From positions 217,999 through 281,998 of the forward strand of contig CAZXIN010000002.1 of NCBI GenBank assembly GCA_964640795.1: a stretch of 64,000 nt of DNA. The letters run 5' to 3'. The translations under genes were made by a program, and so were the position numbers. This document shows, one piece after another, positions 26,442 to 35,928 of this stretch. Positions within the stretch are counted from its first letter, which is position 1; every line of letters starts with the position of its first letter. This DNA is from M269 sp964640795. Lineage in GTDB: Bacteria; Pseudomonadota; Gammaproteobacteria; Enterobacterales; Alteromonadaceae. The notes beneath the pieces were generated by a model. The model was not told the DNA's origin, ran no database searches, and saw only the letters and a list, made by a program, of their open reading frames with translations.

Positions 26442-27821
26442 TTAGCTTTCTGCCTTTGGTTGCATGGCCTGATATCCGAAATCGGCAATCAGTGCGATGA
26501 CTAAGCTGATGGCAACCATAGGTAGGAATATAGCGGTGGCTACCGTAATACCAACGATGCTTTTAGATACAGTGTGGTGTTTAGGTTTTTTGGGCGCTGC
26601 GAATGTTCCTTTGGGCCGGCGGGCCCACCACATCACAAAGCCTGTTATGCTCAGTGTGATAATCCCTAAAGCAGTAATAAGTCCTAAAATTTGGTTTAAG
26701 ATACCGAATAAAGCACCTTCATGTAATGCAATACCATAAGAAACCAATTGTGAGACAGGGTGTGCATCTTCAAAGTTAATACGCATTAATTCCTCGCCGC
26801 TCCATCTATCGTAATGAATCGTTTTTCTTGCAGAGCGATTGTCCGTCCGAGAGCGAACAGACCAAACACCATTTTCACCTCTAGGCATCGAGATAACGAC
26901 TGGATGTTCAAGTTGTAACGATGATGCTTTAGCCACTATGGTATTTAAACCAACATCTTGAGCTTGGGGAGTACTGTTAGACTTTAGGGTTGGACTTATG
27001 TCTGAGTCAGCACTTGTTCTATTCCATAGGGATGTTCCGTCGGTCATTGGTTGTTTCGATTTTAATGCTCTAGCTTTAGCTGATGAGCTACTTGTCCAGC
27101 CCATAGTCGACTGAACTCGGTCAAAACCTTCACCCCAAAGTTGTGTCCAAGGTAGCCCTGTCAGAAGGAGTACCAGTGTCATGATGCTTATCCATAAACC
27201 CACTGCTCCATGGAGTTTTTTATATTTCTCTCTTGTGCTCAGATTGGCTAGCTTAGGTAAGAAGAAGTGCTTAAAAACAGTAAATTTTGATTCACCATTA
27301 AGTGCGGTGGGCCACCAGAGATAGAGGCCTGTGATAACGAGAACAATCATCCAGCTAGCCATTAACTCAACGACATAACTACCATTGTTACCGGACAGCA
27401 GTTCACCATGTATGTTTCTAATAATTTGCAGGAATTGATCGCTGCGAAGTTGTTCTTTGAGCACTTCACCGTTGTATTGATCGACCCAATAAACAGATGT
27501 TGCGCCATTTTCTCGCAGCTGAATCTCAACACTTGGATCATTGGGTTTGGCGAGTGTGTAATTGCTGAATGTGGCATTAGGCCGAGATTTCATCAACCCA
27601 TCAACAAGAGTCGTAGCTGGCAACGCTTGTTGTGTAGGTTGAGCATAATGTACCGAGCTTTTGTTAATACTATTTTCGATATAATGCTCTATTTGAGGCT
27701 TGAACAAATAAATGGAGCCGGTTGTCGCAAGGATTATTGCGAACGGAATAACCATGATGCCAGCGAAAAAATGCCAGCGCCACATGCGCTTTCTTAGTAG
27801 TAATTGGTTTTTTGATAACAT
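26442..27821 (-). CDS. PepSY-associated transmembrane protein
   Basis: A 459-residue inner-membrane protein of the PepSY_TM family, which is often linked with siderophore uptake and iron reduction. It has an N-terminal membrane segment (WRWHFFAGIMVIPFAIILATTGSIYLF, read in parts), a PepSY-like periplasmic region, central membrane segments around AVGLWISIMTLVLLLTGLPW, a second PepSY region and a final pair ending in an Ala/Met-rich segment. Histidines in HFFAG, HGELLSG and ALHEG could bind haem or metal. No TonB receptor gene or clear Fur box is nearby, so the iron link is family inference. Confidence 0.85.
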   Translation of the reverse strand: MLSKNQLLLRKRMWRWHFFAGIMVIPFAIILATTGSIYLFKPQIEHYIENSINKSSVHYAQPTQQALPATTLVDGLMKSRPNATFSNYTLAKPNDPSVEIQLRENGATSVYWVDQYNGEVLKEQLRSDQFLQIIRNIHGELLSGNNGSYVVELMASWMIVLVITGLYLWWPTALNGESKFTVFKHFFLPKLANLSTREKYKKLHGAVGLWISIMTLVLLLTGLPWTQLWGEGFDRVQSTMGWTSSSSAKARALKSKQPMTDGTSLWNRTSADSDISPTLKSNSTPQAQDVGLNTIVAKASSLQLEHPVVISMPRGENGVWSVRSRTDNRSARKTIHYDRWSGEELMRINFEDAHPVSQLVSYGIALHEGALFGILNQILGLITALGIITLSITGFVMWWARRPKGTFAAPKKPKHHTVSKSIVGITVATAIFLPMVAISLVIALIADFGYQAMQPKAES

Positions 27822-28213
27822 GAATACAAGTCTTTATCGATGAAGAACGGGCTGAATACGAAAAAGTGAAGTAGCACTCAACAGTCCCTGCTTTTAGTGA
27901 CGAAGCTTATTATTGACTGCTTTGAGTCAAGATGAAATACCTATTGTTTTAAATAAACGATGGACTGACAGTAAAATAAGATATTCCTACTCACCCTCAA
28001 CTTTCGTCTCAAAATAATATGCTCTCGTATCAGTATTGACCTATGAGAATCTATTATTTATCTGTATTTGAGGCTATTTAGGAGATTCAATGACTGCTAT
28101 CTTGTCCTGACCACTTTGAGTGACTGAATTCAATATCTATATATGATATACGTATTTACGCACCAGCTATGAATGTCGCTGGTGGCGTTTAAACTCAAAC
28201 AGGAAGGTATAAA
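27822..28213. other. 392-base gap with possible leader of the next gene
   Basis: No convincing gene. Towards the right end a GGAG at 28081 precedes a 7-codon frame (ATG at 28090, TGA at 28108-28110), and a 10-base-pair hairpin with one bulge follows at 28158-28187 with a short TTT. These sit upstream of the secreted protein gene at 28214 and could be a leader with an attenuator, though each element is weak alone. A TTGACC at 28036 could be a -35 box; I see no clear -10 box. Confidence 0.4.
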
Positions 28214-28552
28214 TTGAAGAAAGTATTTATTATTACGAGTATTTTATTATTTAATTTCTTTAGCTACACAGTGATGGCGAAAGATTTTGTTGGGACAATT
28301 GAAAACTATTACGTTAAAGAGAACGGCACAGTTTTACTGAGTGTCAAGAATGCGAATGGCTTAGAGCCTAATTGCAACACCTCATCAAATGAGCTTTGGC
28401 CATTTTATTTTATAATTGATAATGAAGCTAAATCGAAAATGTTTGATATGTTAATAAATGAAGCAAACAATCAACAGACGATTTATGTAGGACATGAAGA
28501 AAATGACGTGGCACGCTGCAAAGTCTTATATTTAGCTGTAATAAAAGGTTGA
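28214..28552 (+). CDS. Small secreted protein, unknown function
   Basis: A 112-residue protein with a clear signal peptide (KVFIITSILLFNFFSYTVMA, cut near residue 22). The mature part of about 90 residues has two cysteines (in NCNTSS and ARCKVL) likely to form a disulfide, and a mixed beta pattern. The start is TTG, supported by AGGAAGG at 28201-28207 six bases upstream; no ATG alternative exists in frame nearby. I cannot assign a family. It may be preceded by a structured leader. Confidence 0.7.
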   Translation: MKKVFIITSILLFNFFSYTVMAKDFVGTIENYYVKENGTVLLSVKNANGLEPNCNTSSNELWPFYFIIDNEAKSKMFDMLINEANNQQTIYVGHEENDVARCKVLYLAVIKG

Positions 28553-28569
28553 TTAAAACTTAAAACCTC

Positions 28570-28595
28570 GCCATGTTATCACTTGTTAACATGGC
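28570..28595. terminator. Hairpin between convergent genes
   Basis: A 9-base perfect stem (GCCATGTTA with TAACATGGC) and an eight-base loop lies between the secreted protein gene (+) and the SDR gene (-). The + side lacks a T-tract; on the - side GAGGTTTT follows. It may serve either gene weakly. Confidence 0.5.
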
Positions 28596-28664
28596 ACTTG
28601 ATGTATGAGTTTGGGACAATATAAAACGTGTTTCGAGCAAAGCGCAGATTTGAAGGTTTAGCTG

Positions 28665-29417
28665 TTATAAGCCGCCGCTCACATCAATAAAATTTCCAGT
28701 AGAAAATGATGAGTCATCACAAGCCGACCAGTAAATCGCTTTTGCAACTTCCTCTGCAGTACCGCCCCTTCCTAAAGGGATTTTGCTTTTTAGCCGTTCA
28801 ACTCGATTGGGATCACCACCATCAGTATGCATGTCTGTCAGAATAAAGCCCGGGCGAACACAATTAACTCGAATTCCTTCAGGTGCGACCTCGACTGAAA
28901 GGCCTTTGGTTAATGTGTCTATGGCGCCCTTTGAGGCGGCATAGTCGATATACTCATTAGGTGAGCCAGACTTAGCTGCACCAGATGATACATTGACGAT
29001 GACACCACCATGCCCCGCTCTGCTTTTAGACATTCTTTTTATGGCTTCTCGTGAGCAAAGGAAATAGCCTGTGACGTTATTCTTTAAAATAGCGTCGATC
29101 CTATCCGCACACATATCGATGACTTTAGATTGTGCTTTGAGAATGCCAGCGTTGTTCACTAAAACATCTAAGCGTCCAAATGCTTCGTCAGTTGCTTTAA
29201 ATAATGCTAGAGCACCTTCTTCGGTTGAAACGTCAGACTTTACCGTAATACACGGTGTATTGGATGCGGTTAGCTCTTCTGACAGTTGAGCGGCTGCTTT
29301 GTCGTTAGTTTTATAATTGATACAGATAGCAAAGCCGTGATTGGCGAAAAGTCTGGCTGTTGCAGCACCTATGCCGCGACTACCACCGGTAACAATAACG
29401 ACTTTACTCATATTCAC
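28665..29417 (-). CDS. Short-chain dehydrogenase/reductase
   Basis: A 250-residue classical SDR. It has the NAD(P)-binding VTGGSRGIGAATARLFA, the NNAGIL motif, the catalytic Ser in NVSSGAAKSG and the YxxxK pair in YIDYAASKGAIDTL. The ending FSTGNFIDVSGGL is typical of FabG-like enzymes. The basic residue after the glycine motif hints at NADP preference. Substrate is unknown. It sits 18 bases downstream of the small secreted protein gene at 29436 on the same strand and may share its transcript. Confidence 0.92.
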   Translation of the reverse strand: MNMSKVVIVTGGSRGIGAATARLFANHGFAICINYKTNDKAAAQLSEELTASNTPCITVKSDVSTEEGALALFKATDEAFGRLDVLVNNAGILKAQSKVIDMCADRIDAILKNNVTGYFLCSREAIKRMSKSRAGHGGVIVNVSSGAAKSGSPNEYIDYAASKGAIDTLTKGLSVEVAPEGIRVNCVRPGFILTDMHTDGGDPNRVERLKSKIPLGRGGTAEEVAKAIYWSACDDSSFSTGNFIDVSGGL

Positions 29418-29435
29418 TTATCGCCTTAGGAATCT

Positions 29436-29708
29436 TTATAACCAGTTAATAATACTTTTCCATTCTGGTCGATTGGCTAGGAACTTACAATCCACCTCGG
29501 TAAGGGCATAGGTAACACCACCACCGGCTAAGCTTGCAACAAAACAAACCTTACCAATAGTGTCGACGGTATATACCAAAGAGTTTCTTTTGACATAGTC
29601 GTATTGTGCCCAGTAGATACCGTTTTCTTCTTGTTCCACTTTAACCGCTGCTTGCGCCATACTGGTTGCGAGCATGAGTGTGCCAAGTAAGTAATTAATT
29701 TTCTTCAT
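29436..29708 (-). CDS. Small secreted protein, unknown function
   Basis: A 90-residue protein with a signal peptide (KINYLLGTLMLATSMAQA). The mature part has two cysteines (GKVCFVASL and EVDCKFL) and a glycine-rich AGGGVTYALT segment. The frame extends 32 codons upstream, but that part encodes a poor N-terminus, and AGGA precedes the ATG at 29708, so the short form is chosen. No family recognised. It lies just upstream of the SDR gene and is divergent from the exopolysaccharide cluster. Confidence 0.68.
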   Translation of the reverse strand: MKKINYLLGTLMLATSMAQAAVKVEQEENGIYWAQYDYVKRNSLVYTVDTIGKVCFVASLAGGGVTYALTEVDCKFLANRPEWKSIINWL

Positions 29709-29853
29709 TGTTCTTGTCCTACAGTATTTTTTGACATGGTAAGTTCTCCAGAGGTGCAACTCAAGCTCACAGTAGCCGAATGGCTTATAGACTTTTATCA
29801 CCACTGATATAAGGTAGGGAGTTAATAGTCACGGCGATAATAATGTTTATAGT

Positions 29854-31113
29854 TTGTCCTTAGCAAAGAATTCAGTCTTCACACTCATTGCCAATTTGTC
29901 TCTGGCGCTAAGCAATTGGCTGTTGCTGGTCATATTAACCAAGTATTTTCCTGCAAAGAGCTTGGGGGAAGTGGTTATCTCTTTGTCTGTATTGTCGCCG
30001 CTATTCTTATTTAGTAGTTTTAAGTTGCGTACACTGTTGGTCGTTGACTTAGAAAATGAATACCCAGTTGTACAGTATTTTAATGCACGATTTTTAGCCA
30101 ATACAGTTGCTCTGTTACTTTCACCTATCTTGTGGTTTGCTTTTCTTAATGATGTCTCCGGGGCTGTTTTTTGTGCTGTTGTTGCTTACCGTTGGTTTGA
30201 TGCCTGGTGTGAGCTTTGTTACAGCTACATGCAAAGAATTCAGTCGTTTAAGCAGGTATCGAAATCACAGACATTGAGGTCTGTTGCTTCTACTTTGGCA
30301 TTAATTGTTTCGTCAGTGTTGTTTCATTCAATCCAGATTACGCTCTTATCGTGGGTGCTAACCGTCGCTGCTTTTGCATTTAAAGATCTCTGGTTAGTGT
30401 CTCGTCTCGTGAAGCAGAATGAAGGTCAGGTGTTCCCTCTTTCATTAATGGCAGGACGATTTAGTTACTACCTTCAATCCCTGTCGATATACAAGAAATA
30501 TATGACGGTTAGCTTTGCGTTGATGTTTTCCTCGCTTTTTGTCTTTATTCCTAATTACTTCTTAAAAGCTCATGCTGGGTTGGAAGCTGCCGGGCAGTTC
30601 GCAGCAGTTAGCTACGTATTAGTCGCCGGGAGTATTCTGATTACCAGTGTGTCGCAAGTTGCGTCACCTATGTTCAGTAGGCTAGTGATAGACGATCAGT
30701 ATCCTGCGTATTTTCGTTTGGCCATTAAAATGTGTTTCGTGGGTTTAGGTATTGGGTTTGTCGGCTTTTTGATCACTATCCTGTTTGGTGAATGGATATT
30801 GAAACTGGTTTATAACCGAGAGTTTGCTGAACTAGCACCGGAACTGAATTGGATTATGGCGGCCGCAATGGTGCGGTATAGTTATATTTTTTTAGGGACT
30901 TCAATGAATGCGCTAAAGCTATTTAAGTTCCAAACGCAAATTGGGTTCGTAGGGGTTGCTATTATTCTTGTTACTTGCTTCGTGTTGGTACCTGAACAAG
31001 GCACCCTAGGTGCTGCTGTTTCTATGTTTATTGCAACATGTGTTGAGTTGCTCCTCTATCTTTTCCGTTTTTATGGCATAAGAAAACAAAAATTTATGGA
31101 AGCTGCAAATTGA
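29854..31113 (+). CDS. wzx: Polysaccharide flippase (Wzx-like)
   Basis: A 419-residue membrane protein with about twelve hydrophobic segments and no large soluble domain, of the oligosaccharide flippase / MATE-like superfamily. N-terminal LANLSLALSNWLLLVILTKYF and a C-terminal pattern GTLGAAVSMFIATCVELLLY fit Wzx proteins. It would flip the lipid-linked repeat unit across the inner membrane. No ATG is available in frame near the start; TTG at 29854 is the only usual start codon and lacks a clear ribosome-binding site, so the exact start is uncertain. First gene of the exopolysaccharide cluster; its TGA overlaps the next start. Confidence 0.85.
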   Translation: MSLAKNSVFTLIANLSLALSNWLLLVILTKYFPAKSLGEVVISLSVLSPLFLFSSFKLRTLLVVDLENEYPVVQYFNARFLANTVALLLSPILWFAFLNDVSGAVFCAVVAYRWFDAWCELCYSYMQRIQSFKQVSKSQTLRSVASTLALIVSSVLFHSIQITLLSWVLTVAAFAFKDLWLVSRLVKQNEGQVFPLSLMAGRFSYYLQSLSIYKKYMTVSFALMFSSLFVFIPNYFLKAHAGLEAAGQFAAVSYVLVAGSILITSVSQVASPMFSRLVIDDQYPAYFRLAIKMCFVGLGIGFVGFLITILFGEWILKLVYNREFAELAPELNWIMAAAMVRYSYIFLGTSMNALKLFKFQTQIGFVGVAIILVTCFVLVPEQGTLGAAVSMFIATCVELLLYLFRFYGIRKQKFMEAAN

Positions 31114-32213
31114 AAAGAACGAAAGTGTTACATGTATTTGGCATTATGAATCGTGGTGGTGCCGAGATAAGAACCTTGTCCCTCATGTCCTCATTGCAAG
31201 AGAAAGGTGTTGATTTCGAATTCTGTGTCTTGAGCGGCGAGAAAGGCGTGCTTGACGAGGTTATTCGTCAAAAAGGTGGAGAAGTACACTACTGCAAGCT
31301 AGGTGTCGGTTTTTTAAGTCAATTTATGCGTTTGCTTAAGACAGGACAGTTCGATGTTGTTCATTCACATGTATCGCTAGTATCAGGTGTTATTTTATTA
31401 CTTGCGCGACTAGCTGGTGTTAAGAACCGAATTGCCCACTTTAGAAGTATGTCAGACATGGTGGGGGAGAGCGTGTTACGTCGTGTTAGAGATGTGATTT
31501 TAAGACGTTTATTATTGAGTAATGCAAACAAAATATTAGGCGTTAGCATAGGTGCCTTGGATGGCTATTGGAAAAGAAATTGGCGAGACGATAATCGGTT
31601 TGAAGTCGTTTACAATGGTTTCAATGTGCCACACATTAGTCTTGATGATAAATTTTGGCACGCTTTCATTGATGATTATGACGGTGGAAATATTATCGTC
31701 CATGTCGGAAGAATGGACAAAGCAAAGAATCATCTGAGGTTGACAAAGATTTTCCATCGTTACCAATCGATGGATCCTGCGGCCCGTATGGTATTTATAG
31801 GCAAAGAGTTTGAGGCTGTTAAGAAAACAGTGGTTGACTACGCGACAGATAACCAGTGCTTATCAAAACTTGTTTTCCTTGGAGAAAAACCGGATGTGCT
31901 GCCTTTTGTTCGTCACGCTAAAGTCATGTTATTCCCTTCTCTATGGGAAGGTTTGCCAGGTGCCTTAATTGAGGCAGCGAGTTTAGGTATCCCCGTTCTC
32001 GCCTCAGATATTCCCAGTGTCAAAGAAGTTGCTGAAAAACTGCCAATAGTTAAGCCAATGAGTTTGGACGAAAGTGATGAAGCGTGGGCGATACAACTGC
32101 AACAGTTTGTGAACAATCAACCTAATTACCAATTGGCTATTGATGCATTTAATTGCAGTGGCTTTCTCCTTAATGCCAACCTAGATAAGTTGTATGGACT
32201 TTATACCCAATAA
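31110..32213 (+). CDS. Glycosyltransferase, GT4 type
   Basis: A 367-residue GT-B glycosyltransferase. The N-terminal acceptor domain begins VLHVFGIMNRGGAEIRTLSL, and the donor site shows WEGLPGALIEAASLGIPVL, the EX7E motif of GT4 enzymes. The start is TTG at 31110, overlapping the flippase stop (TTGA), with GGAAG about eight bases upstream. It builds part of the polysaccharide repeat unit on the cytoplasmic face. Sugar specificity cannot be predicted. Confidence 0.88.
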   Translation: MKRTKVLHVFGIMNRGGAEIRTLSLMSSLQEKGVDFEFCVLSGEKGVLDEVIRQKGGEVHYCKLGVGFLSQFMRLLKTGQFDVVHSHVSLVSGVILLLARLAGVKNRIAHFRSMSDMVGESVLRRVRDVILRRLLLSNANKILGVSIGALDGYWKRNWRDDNRFEVVYNGFNVPHISLDDKFWHAFIDDYDGGNIIVHVGRMDKAKNHLRLTKIFHRYQSMDPAARMVFIGKEFEAVKKTVVDYATDNQCLSKLVFLGEKPDVLPFVRHAKVMLFPSLWEGLPGALIEAASLGIPVLASDIPSVKEVAEKLPIVKPMSLDESDEAWAIQLQQFVNNQPNYQLAIDAFNCSGFLLNANLDKLYGLYTQ

Positions 32214-33552
32214 ACCCTTGTTCTTCAAAGTGCTTGGTATTTGGATAATGCTATGCAATTGTACGATTGTATTTTCGATCTATTTTGATGTGTTTGAAGC
32301 GCCACGAGGTCAGTTAGAAGTTTTTACAACAATTAATTTGCTGATTATCTCCAGTATTATGGCATTCACCTTACCAAAAGGTATTTGGTCAATATGCTTC
32401 ATCTTTTTTATATCCTTTAGTGTCTTTCATGGTGGGTTAGTGCTTGCCAATTCCGTTGATGGCATAACAGACGAAGACATTATTTATCAAATTAGCTGGT
32501 GGTATAACAATATCGAAACAGATAATGCTATTCACTTGATTAATTTGGGCATGATAGGGTTCGGTTTAGGAGCCGTTTTTTTCTCTCGCAAACCGCCAGT
32601 CATTGACGAAATCGAGGCGAGTGACGTTTTTAAAAAGCGTATCTTTAATTTAGGTGGTTTCTTACTCATTTTTGCCGTCGTGGGCTTTTTTGCTGTTGGT
32701 TTTGGCACGGGTGCTATTAGTTCCTATGGCGCATACCTAACAACTCTCGATGCGATACCTCTCCTTGGTACTCTGTTTGCCTACATTTATCTTTTCATCG
32801 GTTTAAGCCTTGTTTTTATTAGTGTTTCGTATAGGAAAGGTTTCGGCTATTTCTATTTTATAATCTTTGCTGTATGGGCCGCTTTTGCATTTAAATTGGG
32901 GCTACGTGGCGAAGTTATGTTTCCTGGAACTGTTGCTGCTTGTATGTTAGGCCGAAGAGGAGCACCTGTTAACGGTTTTACTTTATTGATTGTCACATTG
33001 TCTTTTTTGGTGTTAACCGGAGTGGTTAAGAATGCGCGTATTTCTGGCGACTATTCAGGCGTGGATTCGATTAACCCGCTTAACGCGGTGGCGGAAATGG
33101 GGGCTAGCTTAAGGGCGGTACAAGAAGTTATTGCATGGCGTAAGCAAGATTATCAGTTGTTGTTAGGAGGGAGTTATTGGGCGCCCATCGAGAGGCAATT
33201 AGCTTACTTTATCCCTGGTTTGCATCGAAAGCCAGGGGCTGAAGATGAGAGATTGTTGAATGTGGTGGTGGCAAAACGAGCTGGACCCATTGGTTTCTCT
33301 CCTGTCGCTGAAGCTTATGTCAATTTTGGCGAGCGAGGCGTACTTCTGATCATGTTTATTTTGGGGGCATCAATGGCGTACTTTGACAGCCAACCGTCCC
33401 GGCTGAGCTACGATATTTTAGTTGGCGTTAGCTTAGTCCCTGTCTTCACTATGATTCGAAACAGTTTTGCCGCTGTGCCAGTTCAGATAATGGTGGGAAT
33501 AGTTCTGGCCTACATATTTATGTATGTCGCAAAAACTAAGTTGAGGAGTTGA
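32194..33552 (+). CDS. wzy: O-antigen/exopolysaccharide polymerase (Wzy-like)
   Basis: A 452-residue membrane protein with about eleven hydrophobic segments and a larger hydrophilic region between residues about 285 and 375 (LRAVQEVIAWRKQDYQLLLG, AYFIPGLHRKPGAEDERL), which matches the periplasmic loop of Wzy polymerases. The ARISGDYSG and PVAEAYVNFGERGVL segments recall the O-ag_pol_Wzy family. The gene overlaps the preceding glycosyltransferase by 20 bases. Identity rests on topology, motifs and position between glycosyltransferase genes in a Wzx-containing cluster. Confidence 0.82.
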   Translation: MDFIPNKPLFFKVLGIWIMLCNCTIVFSIYFDVFEAPRGQLEVFTTINLLIISSIMAFTLPKGIWSICFIFFISFSVFHGGLVLANSVDGITDEDIIYQISWWYNNIETDNAIHLINLGMIGFGLGAVFFSRKPPVIDEIEASDVFKKRIFNLGGFLLIFAVVGFFAVGFGTGAISSYGAYLTTLDAIPLLGTLFAYIYLFIGLSLVFISVSYRKGFGYFYFIIFAVWAAFAFKLGLRGEVMFPGTVAACMLGRRGAPVNGFTLLIVTLSFLVLTGVVKNARISGDYSGVDSINPLNAVAEMGASLRAVQEVIAWRKQDYQLLLGGSYWAPIERQLAYFIPGLHRKPGAEDERLLNVVVAKRAGPIGFSPVAEAYVNFGERGVLLIMFILGASMAYFDSQPSRLSYDILVGVSLVPVFTMIRNSFAAVPVQIMVGIVLAYIFMYVAKTKLRS

Positions 33553-33556
33553 AGTT

Positions 33557-34768
33557 TTGGAGTTAATCGTTACTTGTGAGTTTCGTTTCCTAAAAACCCC
33601 AGATGGGCGAGTGTGGACGACAAGTGCCTTTCAATATGACTTTTGGCTGCGATATCTTGAGGCCTTCGAACAGCTTCTTGTTGTCGCCAGAGTACAAGAA
33701 GTCAATAAAGTAGATGACGATTGGGTCTTGTCTAGTGGACCTAATGTCCGTTTTTGTGGTTTACCTTACTACGTCGGCTTGAGTGGTTTAGCAAAGAGCT
33801 TTTGGGCAACATTAAAGATCCTCAGAGATACAATTAAGCCCGATAGTGCTGTTATTTATCGTGTACCGTCGCAAACCGCGATGCTTTCTTGCTTGAGTCG
33901 ATTGGGTAGAACACATGATTATGCATTGGAGGTGGTTGGTGACCCGAGTGATGTTTTCGAATCAGGTATAGTGAATGGGTTTACTGATCGTATCTTAGGT
34001 TGGGTTAGTCGCAATGCGCTGCAATGGATGGTTAAAAAAGCGCATAGTGTGAGCTATGTCACCAATGCGTACTTGCAAAGGCGTTACCCTGCCAGTGATG
34101 AGGCTTATGCGATAGGATGTTCAGATATTGAATTGACTCATGACTGGATAAAGTCGAGCGCAAGAAAATACAGTGCACCTGCGCAGAACTGGGTCTTGGT
34201 TGGTTCTTTTGGCCAGCTCTATAAAGGGCCTGATCTACTGATTAATGCCTTGGCTAAACTGAATAGCGAAAAAGCAGAAGGTGAGCCTCAGTATAAGCTC
34301 ACCATGTTAGGTGATGGGATTTACAGAGCCGAAATGGAAGCATTGGCGGAATCACTGGAGTGTTCAGACAACGTAAACTTCGTCGGCGAAGTGAATGCAA
34401 CTCAGGTGAAAGAGTATTTGGAGAAGGCTGATGTGTTTGTCATGCCTTCGCGTACAGAAGGGTTACCGCGCGCATTGATTGAAGCGATGGCAACAGGGTT
34501 ACCTGCTATTGGATCTCGCGTAGGGGGGATTCCAGAATTACTCGGTGATGAACATTTATTTGAATCAGAAAATGTTGATGAACTGGCGACTAAACTCGGT
34601 CGATTGTGTTCGTCTGAGCGTGACTTGAATGAAGCATCTACACGTAACCTTAGTGTTGCTTTAACTTACGAAGCTTCAATCTTGCATGAACGCCGACAAG
34701 CGTTTTATCGGCATGTTAAGACAGAATCACTAGAACGAAATGAGCATAAGCGAAAAATAATAAGATGA
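33557..34768 (+). CDS. Glycosyltransferase, GT4 type
   Basis: A 403-residue GT-B enzyme with a donor-domain motif SRTEGLPRALIEAMATGLPA (EX7E) and VGGIPELLGD. The N-terminal domain starts ELIVTCEFRFLKTPDGRVW, an uncommon opening for the family. The start codon is TTG at 33557, supported by GAGGAG at 33543-33548; it lies four bases after the polymerase stop. Its own stop overlaps the next start (ATGA). Substrate unknown. Confidence 0.86.
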   Translation: MELIVTCEFRFLKTPDGRVWTTSAFQYDFWLRYLEAFEQLLVVARVQEVNKVDDDWVLSSGPNVRFCGLPYYVGLSGLAKSFWATLKILRDTIKPDSAVIYRVPSQTAMLSCLSRLGRTHDYALEVVGDPSDVFESGIVNGFTDRILGWVSRNALQWMVKKAHSVSYVTNAYLQRRYPASDEAYAIGCSDIELTHDWIKSSARKYSAPAQNWVLVGSFGQLYKGPDLLINALAKLNSEKAEGEPQYKLTMLGDGIYRAEMEALAESLECSDNVNFVGEVNATQVKEYLEKADVFVMPSRTEGLPRALIEAMATGLPAIGSRVGGIPELLGDEHLFESENVDELATKLGRLCSSERDLNEASTRNLSVALTYEASILHERRQAFYRHVKTESLERNEHKRKIIR

Positions 34769-35928
34769 GAGTTCTGCATTTATTGAAAACGGCGGTCGGT
34801 GCTTCTTGGGCGCTGCGCCAGACGAAAGAGCTTGTGGCTCTTGGGGTTGAAGTTCATCTTGCTGTGCCGCCCGGACCAATGATTGAGAAATATCAAAAGG
34901 CTGGGGTCATAGTTCATGTGTTTGATGCTTCGATAAATTTCAAAAAGCCGTGGCAAAATATAGCTAAAGCGAAAGCATTTAGGCTATTGCTTGATAAGGT
35001 TAAGCCTGATCTTGTGCACAGCCATTTTGTTGCTACTACATTGCTGATGCGTTTTGCGATGAGAAAGTCTGCAATCCCCAAGATTTTTCATGTTCCAGGC
35101 CCCTTGCATCTAGAGCATACTTTATTTCGTGAGTTAGATCTAAAAACGGCCAATAAGAAAGATTACTGGATGGCCTCTTGTTTGTGGACGAAAGATAAGT
35201 ATCAGTCACACGGCATCGAAAAGAAGAAAGTCGGCTTGGCTTACTATGGTGTAGATGAAGTTGACTTTGTAAAGCCAGAACCGACAACGCCAAAAGAAAA
35301 CCTGCGCCAGCTGCTTGATATGAGTGAGGGTGCACCGCTTATCGGTATGGTTGCTTATTTCTACCCTCCTAAGGCTTACCTTGGTCAGAAACGTGGACTC
35401 AAAGGGCATGAAGATTTAATCGATGCAATGAAGCTTGTGGCGTCAGATTTTCCTGATGCCAAATGTGTTTTTGTGGGTGGTCCTTGGGGAGATTCTGAGA
35501 AGTACTATTTACAAGTTCAGCGCTATGCTGAGCAGGTAGGTGCAAACAACTGCGTATTTTTGGGTTTTAGAAGCGATGTGCCTTCTTTGTATCAGCAGTT
35601 TGATCTCGCCGTTCATCCATCGCATTCTGAAAATGTCGGCGGTGCAGTGGAATCTATGTATGCCAATATCATCACGCTAACGACACGTGTGGGTGGGTTC
35701 GTTGATTTGGTGAAAGATGATATTACGGGTTATCTGGCTGAGCCACACAATCCTGAGTCATTGGCCAGGAAAATCAGACAGGCATTGGAAAGCCGTGGCG
35801 AAAAGAAAGAAGCTATGCTCAAAGAGGCTTTCGAGAAAGTCACTTCTGTCATGAACGTCAAAGACAATGCCAAGCAGGTACTGGCGTTCTACCATCATGT
35901 GTTGCAACAGGAGCGTTCAGATGATTAA
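34765..35928 (+). CDS. Glycosyltransferase, GT4 type
   Basis: A 387-residue GT-B enzyme beginning MRVLHLLKTAVGASWALRQ. The donor region shows FVGGPWGDSEKYYL, FLGFRSDVPSLYQQFD and HPSHSENVGGAVESMYANII, in which the glutamates of the EX7E motif are recognisable. It overlaps the preceding glycosyltransferase by four bases and the following phosphoglycosyltransferase by eight, so the run 29854-36538 is probably one transcript. It probably adds a later sugar to the repeat unit. Confidence 0.86.
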   Translation: MRVLHLLKTAVGASWALRQTKELVALGVEVHLAVPPGPMIEKYQKAGVIVHVFDASINFKKPWQNIAKAKAFRLLLDKVKPDLVHSHFVATTLLMRFAMRKSAIPKIFHVPGPLHLEHTLFRELDLKTANKKDYWMASCLWTKDKYQSHGIEKKKVGLAYYGVDEVDFVKPEPTTPKENLRQLLDMSEGAPLIGMVAYFYPPKAYLGQKRGLKGHEDLIDAMKLVASDFPDAKCVFVGGPWGDSEKYYLQVQRYAEQVGANNCVFLGFRSDVPSLYQQFDLAVHPSHSENVGGAVESMYANIITLTTRVGGFVDLVKDDITGYLAEPHNPESLARKIRQALESRGEKKEAMLKEAFEKVTSVMNVKDNAKQVLAFYHHVLQQERSDD

